NCBI GenBank assembly: GCA_009923795.1
Contig: RFSU01000116.1
Location: 1-7,589 of the forward strand
Length of the DNA: 7,589 nt
Direction of reading: 5' to 3'
Source of the DNA: Sphingomonadaceae bacterium
Lineage (GTDB): Bacteria; Pseudomonadota; Alphaproteobacteria; Sphingomonadales; Sphingomonadaceae
Below are positions 1 to 5,735 of this stretch, piece by piece. The position numbers and the translations under genes are program-made. Below the pieces are notes generated by a model, which had not been told where the DNA came from, ran no database searches, and worked only from the letters and a program-made list of their open reading frames with translations. Positions within the stretch are counted from its first letter, which is position 1. Every line of letters begins with the position of its first letter.

Positions 1-1
1 G

Positions 2-577
2 CATGACGCTATTTTATGCGAAGAGGAAAAGGATAATCTCGACCGCCTGTCGGCGCAGCGCGTCTGGATTGTCGATCCGCTGGATGGCACGCGTGAATAT
101 GGCGAAGGACGATCCGATTGGGCCGTGCATGTGGCTTTGGCGATTGAGGGCGCACCCGTTGTGGGCGCAGTTGCCCTCCCCGCTCTGGATCTTACGCTCT
201 CTTCCGGACAATCCATAAAATTGCCACCTGCCAACACCCCGCCGCGTATGTTGGTCAGCCGCACACGACCCGCCGCCGAAGCCGTTTATGTGGCGGAAGC
301 TCTGGGTGCTGTTCTGCACCCTATGGGGTCGGCCGGCGCAAAGGCGATGGCTGTCGTCCGCGGGGAGGCAGATATTTATCTGCACACGGGCGGCCAATAT
401 GAATGGGATAATTGCGCGCCAGCAGCAGTTGCCAAGGCAGCCGGCCTGCATGTGAGCCGCGCTGACGGTCGACCATTGGTCTATAACAATCCCGATACCT
501 ATTTGGCCGATCTGCTGATCTGCCGTCCTGAATGGGCCGAGCAAGTGCTGGCTCTGGTCGCAGAACAGACAAAATAA
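2..577 (+). CDS. cysQ: 3'(2'),5'-bisphosphate nucleotidase CysQ, 5'-truncated by window edge
   Basis: Removes a phosphate from 3'-phosphoadenosine 5'-phosphate (PAP), the by-product of PAPS use in sulfate assimilation, giving AMP; a cytoplasmic Mg-dependent, Li-sensitive member of the inositol monophosphatase fold. The frame is open from base 2, giving 191 residues. Visible in order: a metal-binding acidic run CEEEKDN (fragment residues 6-12), the hallmark VDPLDGTREY (24-33) carrying metal ligands D25 and D28, then GSAGAKAM (109-116) and the second hallmark YEWDNCAP (133-140) with D136 as the third metal ligand. The wording GSAGAKAM...GGQYEWD matches the actinobacterial/alphaproteobacterial CysQ subgroup more than E. 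coli CysQ. Relative to the usual 250-270 residues, roughly 60-80 N-terminal residues lie outside the window. Some homologues also hydrolyse inositol phosphate or fructose bisphosphate, so substrate range is inferred. The crotonase gene follows on the same strand after 69 bases. Confidence 0.93.
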   Translation, partial: HDAILCEEEKDNLDRLSAQRVWIVDPLDGTREYGEGRSDWAVHVALAIEGAPVVGAVALPALDLTLSSGQSIKLPPANTPPRMLVSRTRPAAEAVYVAEALGAVLHPMGSAGAKAMAVVRGEADIYLHTGGQYEWDNCAPAAVAKAAGLHVSRADGRPLVYNNPDTYLADLLICRPEWAEQVLALVAEQTK

Positions 578-586
578 GCTGTCTCG

Positions 587-603
587 CTTTGCAGGGCGCA
601 AAG
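587..603 (+). other. Perfect 6-bp hairpin between cysQ and the crotonase gene
   Basis: CTTTGC at 587-592 and GCAAAG at 598-603 form a perfect inverted repeat with a 5-base loop (AGGGC), starting 10 bases after the cysQ stop. No T-run follows, so it is not a canonical intrinsic terminator; it could be a 3'-end stabilising or processing hairpin, or chance. Confidence 0.3.
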
Positions 604-646
604 GCCATGCAATAGCTGGACCGGAACGAAGAAGAGGATGTAGGTC

Positions 647-1450
647 ATGGGTGATTTCCTTCATGTTGAGCGCCGCGGCCGTGTCGCCATCTTGCGGATG
701 AACAAGCCGGAAACGATGAACGCGATCGGCACGCATGAAGATTGCGAGGATATCTGCTCCACCTTGCAGGCGCTCTCTGATGATCGTTCGGTCAGCTGCC
801 TCATCCTGACGGGCACGGGCAAGGCGTTCAGCGCGGGCGGAAATCTGAAGTCGATGCAGCAACGCCAGGGCATTGGCGTGCTCGATCAGCCGGATTCGAC
901 ACGCGCCAATTATCGTCGCGGCGTGCAGCGCGTGGCGCGCGCGCTGCTTGATGTTGAAATTCCCGCCATTGCCGCGGTTAATGGTCATGCCGTCGGGCTA
1001 GGAGCGGATCTCGCCTGTCTGTGCGACATACGAATCGCCGCCAAGAGCGCGCTGTTCGCGTGCAGCTTTATCAAGGTCGGCATTGTGCCGGGGGATGGCG
1101 GCGCATGGGCACTGCAGCAGGTGTTGGGCTATGCCAAGGCGGCGGAGCTGTTCTTTACCGGCGACCGTTTTGACGCACAGACGGCCAAGGACATGGGCCT
1201 TGTCAGCCAAGTGGTCGAAGATGATCAGTTGATGGAGGCTGCGATGGCCATGGCAGAGCGGATCGTTTGCAACCCGCCACGCGCCCTGCGCCTCACCAAG
1301 CGCCTGCTGCGCGAGGCACAGCACAGCCGCATGTCCGACATATTGGAATTGTCCGCCGCTTATCAGGCGATTGTCCATGAAACGGCCGACAATCGGGAAG
1401 CGATCAACGCCTTTGTCGAAAAACGCCCGCCCGTCTTTACCGGCGATTAA
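647..1450 (+). CDS. Enoyl-CoA hydratase/isomerase (crotonase) family protein with atypical active site
   Basis: A 267-residue acyl-CoA-handling enzyme of the crotonase fold, full length for the family and expected in the cytoplasm. The start is supported by a GAAGAGGA ribosome-binding site at 631-638, 8 bases before ATG. The first oxyanion-hole segment is AFSAGGN (60-66) and the second is NGHAVGLGADLACLCD (112-127), followed by FIKVGIVPGDGGAW (141-154). Aligned by eye with rat mitochondrial enoyl-CoA hydratase, the catalytic Glu144 position is D121 and the Glu164 position is F141; an extra acidic residue, D150, sits in PGDGG, close to the aspartate used by PaaG-type and dienoyl-CoA isomerases. 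Classical hydratase chemistry is therefore doubtful; isomerase, thioesterase-like or another CoA reaction is possible. The C-terminal NPPRALRLTKRLL (209-221) is the usual helical region. Substrate is not identifiable. It may be cotranscribed with cysQ, but no functional link is obvious. Confidence 0.9.
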   Translation: MGDFLHVERRGRVAILRMNKPETMNAIGTHEDCEDICSTLQALSDDRSVSCLILTGTGKAFSAGGNLKSMQQRQGIGVLDQPDSTRANYRRGVQRVARALLDVEIPAIAAVNGHAVGLGADLACLCDIRIAAKSALFACSFIKVGIVPGDGGAWALQQVLGYAKAAELFFTGDRFDAQTAKDMGLVSQVVEDDQLMEAAMAMAERIVCNPPRALRLTKRLLREAQHSRMSDILELSAAYQAIVHETADNREAINAFVEKRPPVFTGD

Positions 1451-1453
1451 GCA

Positions 1454-2527
1454 TCAGGCCGAAAAGCCCGTCTTCGCGCGGCCTATGGCACGCAGGCCAG
1501 AATAGATCAGCTGGGAGGCAGGGCCAGAGATGGCCCAAAGTCCTGTCATCATTGCTGCCCCCAAAAGCCCGTCTGAGGCAAAATGCCAGCCGAGGTGAAT
1601 GGAGGCGATCCAGATCAGCATGGCATAGCCAAAGAAGTACCAGCCGATTTTCCGGCTATGCTGAAAGGCCCCAATGACGAACAACGTCGCCATGGCGACA
1701 TGCATGGATGGCATGGCAGAAATGCCACTGGCAAACACCAAAGGTCCACCTTGAGATAGACGCAGCATTTGTTGAAAATGAAGTGCCTGAATATGCAGAC
1801 CATAAAGAGCGGCTTTCTGATCAAGCGCAATCAGCGCTTCATGCATCTGCAAATAACCTGCTCGCGGTCCAATTAGTTCGTTGAAATAGCAAGGCCCTGC
1901 CGATGCGAGCCCCCAGGCCCCAAGGCTGCCAATGAGGATCCAAGATACGACCCATGTCCCTACAAGGCGGCCACGCACATCCTTATCCCGGATTGCGATG
2001 ACAACAGCTGCGGGAAACAGAAACATGATCGGCAGCCAGACTGCATAGACCGTGTCAAGAATGAGTGTCGGCAAAAGTGCGCCAAACAGCGTGTGTGTGA
2101 CTTCCCAGGCATCATGCCCGAACAGCAAGCGGTGCTCCAGATCAGCGATCAGGGCATCGAGCGGGAACCCCCGACCTGGCAAGACCAGTTGTTTGAAGAC
2201 CTGAAAGTGAGAAAGGGTAACAGCCGTTGCGATAATCGCTCCGATCAACCAGCGCCGCTGGCTTTCATCCGGGCCGTCTGCCCGCCCTGTGATGCAGGCA
2301 AGGCGCTGAGCGCCCAAAACAAGAGCTCCGGCGAATATGGCAAGGCCCAGATAGGCCAAATTCAGCAGCAGAAATGGCCCGGGCTGAAGCGACGGCAACA
2401 CAAAAAGGGGGGCGCAGCCTGCAAGGAGCAGCATCGCAATAACAGCGGCAGAGCGCACGGCCACGGGCCGCGCACCCTCAGTGCCTGCAATGTCCAAGGC
2501 TGCATCACGCCGTGATTTGCCCAACAA
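1454..2527 (-). CDS. PAP2-superfamily integral membrane protein, AUR1/IPC-synthase-like (PAP2_3 type)
   Basis: A 357-residue polytopic inner-membrane protein. The lipid-phosphatase signature appears as GPCYF (211-215), AMPSMHV (271-277) and SIHLGWHFASDGLLG (309-323); the expected catalytic set is H276, H315 and D319. GPC plus AMPSMH plus HxxxD is the arrangement of the PAP2_3 group that includes yeast AUR1 inositol-phosphorylceramide synthase, so it may transfer or remove a lipid phosphate head group; direction and substrate are inferred. Hydrophobic segments occur near 25-47, 51-73, 93-110, 148-179, 190-210, 262-288, 295-313 and 320-336. The start is uncertain: TTG at 2527 has GGGGGA six bases upstream, but GTG at 2464 (residue 22) has GAGGG ten bases upstream and would remove a hydrophilic leader. 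It ends 3 bases from the convergent crotonase stop. It is divergent from the DUF3422 gene, another membrane protein. Confidence 0.85.
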   Translation of the reverse strand: MLGKSRRDAALDIAGTEGARPVAVRSAAVIAMLLLAGCAPLFVLPSLQPGPFLLLNLAYLGLAIFAGALVLGAQRLACITGRADGPDESQRRWLIGAIIATAVTLSHFQVFKQLVLPGRGFPLDALIADLEHRLLFGHDAWEVTHTLFGALLPTLILDTVYAVWLPIMFLFPAAVVIAIRDKDVRGRLVGTWVVSWILIGSLGAWGLASAGPCYFNELIGPRAGYLQMHEALIALDQKAALYGLHIQALHFQQMLRLSQGGPLVFASGISAMPSMHVAMATLFVIGAFQHSRKIGWYFFGYAMLIWIASIHLGWHFASDGLLGAAMMTGLWAISGPASQLIYSGLRAIGRAKTGFSA

Positions 2528-2592
2528 ACCCGTTCCCCCACATGGCGCGTTACGTTCAGCGAGCCTGTTTACCCCCGCAACGCGACCAACTG

Positions 2593-2613
2593 AAAACCGC
2601 CTTCAAATGGCGG
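2593..2613 (-). terminator. Weak terminator- or attenuator-like hairpin upstream of the PAP2 gene
   Basis: CCGCC (2597-2601) and GGCGG (2609-2613) pair around a 7-base loop. Read on the minus strand, the stem is followed by only four T residues (2596-2593). It lies about 70 bases before the PAP2 start and could attenuate a longer leader or end a transcript entering from the right. The stem is short and the T-run poor, so confidence is low. Confidence 0.2.
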
Positions 2614-2880
2614 AAGCGGTCCATCGCAGATGTCCCCCATCTAGTAAATGACAAAACGATGACACGATAGGCGCTGGCGATGACCGGAGGATTGTTGCCG
2701 CATCGCCGGCATGGGGCGTCGCTGTTTTCAGCCTGATCTTTCTCCAATAAGCGATAAGAATGGGCCGGGAATCTAGGTGAAATTATGCAGCCAAGCAGAA
2801 GCAACCAGAATAGTTGGGATTGCGCTTTTTCGATAGTAATCCTTTTACAACAGCGGCATCATTCGCTTTAACTTGCCCAT

Positions 2881-2885
2881 GGAGA
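2881..2885 (+). promoter_or_regulatory. Ribosome-binding site fixing the DUF3422 start
   Basis: GGAGA is six bases upstream of the ATG at 2892. It supports that ATG over the in-frame TTG at 2814, whose 26 extra codons (residues such as MGLRFFDSNPF) do not resemble the family N-terminus. Confidence 0.65.
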
Positions 2886-2891
2886 CATCTG

Positions 2892-4163
2892 ATGCGCGAT
2901 CATGAACTTCGCCTCCGCGTGGTCGGAGAAATGCACCTGCGCAGGTGGCCACTTATCACCGCGCCCTGCCATGTTATTCAGTGGGTGTTAAATGTTGACG
3001 ATGACGAACGGGCACAAGAGCTGATCGCAATCGAGGCGCAGTCGGGCAAAGACGGCCTCGTCGGTAATCCTTCCCATCGCGAAGGCCAAATCAATCCCGG
3101 GGTCTCTTTCACATGGGAACGCCAGAGTGAAGGGAGTAGCCTCACTCTATTTGCCCATAGCGGCACAGAGAGCGGATATCTTGACCCAACAACCGATCCC
3201 GAACTTTATGCGTCCATCATGTGGGCACAAAGTCTTCCGGGTCGGATCGTCCGAAGCACGCGGGTTTGGATTGCTGCAACCGATGCAGACATCAAACAGT
3301 TGATGAAAGCAATTCCGTTCAGCCGGAGTGAGCTTGTGTCCAGTCAGATTGGGGAAGACATCCGCATGTGGTCTGATTTTCGGATCATGGATGATGGCTT
3401 TGGTCGCTTATTGGTCGCAGCGAACGGCGCAGACCCTTATGATCTTACCCGCCAGCTTCAACGATTACAGGAACTGGGCAACTATCGTAACAAGGCACTG
3501 CTTGGCTTGCCGGTCGCCCGCGAATGCTGGCCTCAACTTGATATGACAGAGGCAAGGCTGCGCAACCTCTTCAATCGCCTTGCCAATAATGAGGACCGGG
3601 ACGATACGCTGCTAGAGGACCTTTCAGTCCTTGCCCTAGACCTTGCCTCGGTTTCCACTTCGATATCCTTCCGAATGGATGCCACCCGCGCCTATGGGAA
3701 GATTGTCGAAGAGCGGCTCGAACAGGTCGATAGCCGTCCGATCGAAGGGTATGCCTCTCTCGCCGATTTTACGCAGCGGCGTTTTAGTCCCGCGATGAAC
3801 ACCTGTATCGCCACTACCGAGCGGATCGCGAGACTAGAGAAGGGCACAGAGCAACTGGGCTCATTGCTGCGTGCGCGTGTGGATACGCACATTGAAAACC
3901 AGAATGCCCAGCTCTTGGGGTCGATGGAGCGCAGCATTTCCAGCCAGGTTCGGTTACAGCGCATGGTCGAAGGCTTGTCTGTGATCGCATTAAGCTATTA
4001 TCTTTTGAGCCTGATCAAATTTGCCCTCTACGTGGTACCTGCCAGCGACACGCATGTTTCCCATGAGTTTATTGTCGGGGTGCTGGTCATACCGGTGTTG
4101 GCCGGCGTCTGGCTCTCTATGCGTCTGTTGAAAAAGCGATTGCTTGGACCTGACGGACGTTAG
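2892..4163 (+). CDS. DUF3422 family membrane-anchored protein
   Basis: A 423-residue protein matching the DUF3422 family by its characteristic N-terminus, MRDHELRLRVVGEMHLRRWP (a variant of the family's RxxLxxExHARP opening), and by the conserved stretch near 265-304 including ARAYGKIVEERL-like and RRFSPAMNTC elements. Length is usual for the family (about 420-440). A mostly soluble body with probable helical content (about 215-355, including a region rich in Arg, Glu and Gln) precedes two membrane segments near 362-382 and 392-413 and a basic tail (LLKKRLLGPDGR). This suggests a tail-anchored inner-membrane protein with a large cytoplasmic domain; topology is inferred. No function is established for the family to my knowledge. 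The start is ATG at 2892, with GGAGA upstream. It stands alone: the divergent PAP2 gene is 364 bases away and the next gene begins 233 bases downstream. Confidence 0.85.
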   Translation: MRDHELRLRVVGEMHLRRWPLITAPCHVIQWVLNVDDDERAQELIAIEAQSGKDGLVGNPSHREGQINPGVSFTWERQSEGSSLTLFAHSGTESGYLDPTTDPELYASIMWAQSLPGRIVRSTRVWIAATDADIKQLMKAIPFSRSELVSSQIGEDIRMWSDFRIMDDGFGRLLVAANGADPYDLTRQLQRLQELGNYRNKALLGLPVARECWPQLDMTEARLRNLFNRLANNEDRDDTLLEDLSVLALDLASVSTSISFRMDATRAYGKIVEERLEQVDSRPIEGYASLADFTQRRFSPAMNTCIATTERIARLEKGTEQLGSLLRARVDTHIENQNAQLLGSMERSISSQVRLQRMVEGLSVIALSYYLLSLIKFALYVVPASDTHVSHEFIVGVLVIPVLAGVWLSMRLLKKRLLGPDGR

Positions 4164-4292
4164 AAGAAATCCAGTCGCATATGTCCCACAAATGTGACGG
4201 GCCGGGGGTGGTTTTGGTGCTTTAGGTCATACCATATGCCCGCGCTCAAAGATGGCAAATACCATGCCGCTCGAGGGACAGGAGTTCGAACC

Positions 4293-4298
4293 TAGAAT
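4293..4298 (+). promoter_or_regulatory. Possible -10 element upstream of the FAD-oxidoreductase operon
   Basis: TAGAAT matches five of six bases of the sigma70 -10 consensus. The best -35 at a 16-base spacing (TCGAGG, 4271-4276) matches only three bases, so this is tentative. It would give a leader of about 90 bases containing the inverted repeat at 4302-4320 and the regulator-like motif at 4336-4346. Confidence 0.2.
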
Positions 4299-4301
4299 AC
4301 C

Positions 4302-4320
4302 ACTCAATTTTCTACTGAGT
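4302..4320. promoter_or_regulatory. Inverted repeat ACTCA-N9-TGAGT, candidate operator or leader hairpin
   Basis: ACTCA (4302-4306) and TGAGT (4316-4320) form a perfect 5-bp dyad around nine bases (ATTTTCTAC), in a comparatively AT-rich stretch 76 bases before the FAD-oxidoreductase ATG. It may be a dimeric-regulator operator or an RNA hairpin. A dyad this short can arise by chance. Confidence 0.3.
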
Positions 4321-4328
4321 CTTCCTTT

Positions 4329-4348
4329 GGCGCACTGCAAAAAGCGCC
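4329..4348 (+). promoter_or_regulatory. Regulator-like motif TGCAAAAAGCG inside a GGCGC/GCGCC dyad, upstream of the FAD-SDR operon
   Basis: TGCAAAAAGCG at 4336-4346 is identical to 11 bases found on the minus strand at 7532-7522, just upstream of the GlxA-type regulator gene, and reads in the direction of transcription in both places. It lies 50 bases before the FAD-oxidoreductase ATG. Here it overlaps a small dyad, GGCGC (4329-4333) and GCGCC (4344-4348), loop ACTGCAAAAA. A second GCAA begins exactly 20 bases further on (4337 and 4357), echoing the 20-bp period at the regulator gene, but the rest of that second copy matches poorly. Confidence 0.35.
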
Positions 4349-4385
4349 GTCTGGCGGCAATCTGGTGTTTGGCCAAGAATCGGCT

Positions 4386-4391
4386 AAGGGG
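4386..4391 (+). promoter_or_regulatory. Ribosome-binding site of the FAD-oxidoreductase gene
   Basis: AAGGGG lies five bases upstream of ATG 4397 and supports that start over TTG 4394 and over the internal ATG at 4409. Confidence 0.5.
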
Positions 4392-4396
4392 CGTTG

Positions 4397-5731
4397 ATGC
4401 AGCGGCATATGTCAACCGATGTTCTGGTGATCGGCGGGGGAACCGCCGGGTTCGGCGCGGCGCTCGGCGCGGCGCGGCAGGGCGCGCGGGTGCGCCTGAT
4501 TGAGGGGACCAGCAAGATTGGTGGTGTCATGTCGTTTTGCCCGGGCATGCCCTGGGGCGGCGGCTATCCAACTGGGCGCAGCATCGGCGGCGTCTTTGCC
4601 GAGCTGACTGACCAGCTCTGTGCGATGCAGCCGCCAATGGCGGCGGTTCGGCCTTCGACGCTGGAGAACTTCGGACATGAAGTGATCTACGACCATGAAG
4701 CAGCCGTCTTTGCGATGTTCCAGATGCTTGAGGATGCGGGGGTCGACGTCCACCTCAACAGCTTTGTTGGCGCACCCAAGCTCGAAGGGGATCGCGTCCA
4801 AAGCATCGCCTGCACCGACCGGACCGGGCCGATGACGATTGAGGCGGGCATGGTCATCGACTGTTCGGGCGATGGTGACCTCTCCGCAAAGGCCGGTGTG
4901 CCATTCATGGTGGGGGATGGGCGCGGCAATATGATGGGGGTGACACTCTCCTTCTCGATGCTGAACGCGTCGTGGGACCGCGTCTTTGCCAAAGAGGATC
5001 CCTATTTCTCGGAGGAAGCCGCAGCGGGCATCGCCGATGGGCGACTCCATCCCGATCTTGCCAAACTTTATCTGATGCGCGGATTTCACCGCGATACGGT
5101 ATTTTGCAACTCGGTTCATATCCGCGGGGTGGATGGGACGGATCCGCAGCAAGTGGCGCGTGCAACACAAGAAGGTCGGCGGCGCTGCCACCAGCTTGCG
5201 CGGTTCCTGATCGAAACTGTGCCGGGCTTCGAACAAGCCCGCATGAGCGAGCTGGGGCCCACGGTGGGTGTGCGCGAGACGCGCAAGCTTGAGGCTGTGC
5301 ACCGCATCCTCGCAAGCGACCTGTCTGCTGGGGCCAAGCCTGCCGACGGCATCGTGTGCTGCGACAATCCCATCGACGATGTTATGCGCAGCGATGCGGA
5401 AATGACCCATGATGCGATTGTGGCATCTGGGGACTATTACACCATTCCCTTTCGCGCGATGGTGCCTGAAAGGATCGAAAACCTTCTGTTTGCGGGTCGG
5501 CTGGTGTGTGCCGACCCAGCTGCCTTTGCCTCGGTGCGCGGCATGCCACAGTGCATGGCCATGGGCCAGGCGGCTGGCACAGCGGCGGCAATGGCGCTCG
5601 CCAAAGGGTTGGCAGTGCAAACGCTTGACCATGCGGACATCGTGGCCTCGCTTGCAGCACAAGGGATGCGAGGCATTGGTGGAGATGCCCTCCATCGCCA
5701 TACGCCCGCCTTGCAGACCGAGATTGTCTGA
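4397..5731 (+). CDS. FAD-dependent oxidoreductase (FAD_oxidored, PF12831-like)
   Basis: A 444-residue cytoplasmic flavoenzyme; no signal peptide or membrane segment. The N-terminal Rossmann fold is clear: TDVLVIGGGTAGFGAALGAA (7-26) with the GGGTAG dinucleotide-binding loop at 13-18 and E36 ending strand two (VRLIE), expected to bind the FAD ribose. VIDCSGDGDLSAKAG (153-167) is the typical second FAD-contacting motif, GVRETRKL (291-298) is the conserved Arg-containing motif of this family, and the C-terminal FAD closure is AGRLVCADPAAFASVRG (366-382) followed by MAMGQAAGTAAAMA (387-400). These features fit the PF12831 group, whose members act on varied and often unknown substrates. ATG at 4397 is preceded by AAGGGG; ATG at 4409 remains possible. 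The SDR gene starts 4 bases after the stop, so the two are probably cotranscribed and sequential in one pathway. Substrate unknown. Confidence 0.88.
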   Translation: MQRHMSTDVLVIGGGTAGFGAALGAARQGARVRLIEGTSKIGGVMSFCPGMPWGGGYPTGRSIGGVFAELTDQLCAMQPPMAAVRPSTLENFGHEVIYDHEAAVFAMFQMLEDAGVDVHLNSFVGAPKLEGDRVQSIACTDRTGPMTIEAGMVIDCSGDGDLSAKAGVPFMVGDGRGNMMGVTLSFSMLNASWDRVFAKEDPYFSEEAAAGIADGRLHPDLAKLYLMRGFHRDTVFCNSVHIRGVDGTDPQQVARATQEGRRRCHQLARFLIETVPGFEQARMSELGPTVGVRETRKLEAVHRILASDLSAGAKPADGIVCCDNPIDDVMRSDAEMTHDAIVASGDYYTIPFRAMVPERIENLLFAGRLVCADPAAFASVRGMPQCMAMGQAAGTAAAMALAKGLAVQTLDHADIVASLAAQGMRGIGGDALHRHTPALQTEIV

Positions 5732-5735
5732 CCGC

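Larger units (their letters stand above)
2528..2891. other. Divergent intergenic region with no convincing gene
   Basis: This 364-base stretch separates the minus-strand PAP2 gene from the plus-strand DUF3422 gene and must carry both promoters. An 82-codon minus-strand open frame (2804-2556) crosses it but has no recognisable domain, an odd composition rich in Arg, Ser and Cys, and no clear ribosome-binding site, so I do not call it. A weak plus-strand promoter match (TTGCGC 2820-2825, 17-base spacer, TTTTAC 2843-2848) is possible but poor at the -10. The only notable structure is a hairpin at 2597-2613, listed separately. Confidence 0.6.

Noticed and set aside
14..988. A 324-codon minus-strand open frame across cysQ and the start of the crotonase gene
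   Set aside because: It spans two well-supported plus-strand genes and the gap between them, has shadow-like composition and no family resemblance.
2411..2425. Lipobox-like LAGC (residues 35-38) after a hydrophobic stretch at the PAP2 protein N-terminus
   Set aside because: With a GTG start it would mimic a lipoprotein signal, but the protein continues as a many-segment membrane protein, so the Cys is more likely just part of the first membrane helix.
2556..2804. An 82-codon minus-strand open frame in the PAP2/DUF3422 intergenic region
   Set aside because: No domain, no clear ribosome-binding site, unusual composition, and it would occupy the region needed for both divergent promoters. Not excluded, but unsupported.
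4164..4200. Possible terminator after the DUF3422 gene
   Set aside because: The only structure, CCCACAAATGTGACGGG, pairs poorly and no T-run follows, so no intrinsic terminator could be supported.
4345..4356. CGCC-GTCT-GGCG hairpin next to the shared regulator-like motif
   Set aside because: A 4-bp GC stem is common in GC-rich DNA and has no T-run; no specific role can be supported.
4178..4411. CATATG occurring three times (4178, 4233, 4406) around the FAD-gene leader
   Set aside because: Short palindromic hexamers without regular spacing or further flanking identity; one copy is within the coding start. Treated as chance.
5409..5735. Upstream extension of the SDR frame by 109 codons
   Set aside because: It lies wholly inside the FAD-oxidoreductase gene in another frame and does not resemble an SDR N-terminus, which begins at about 5736 (or 5724).
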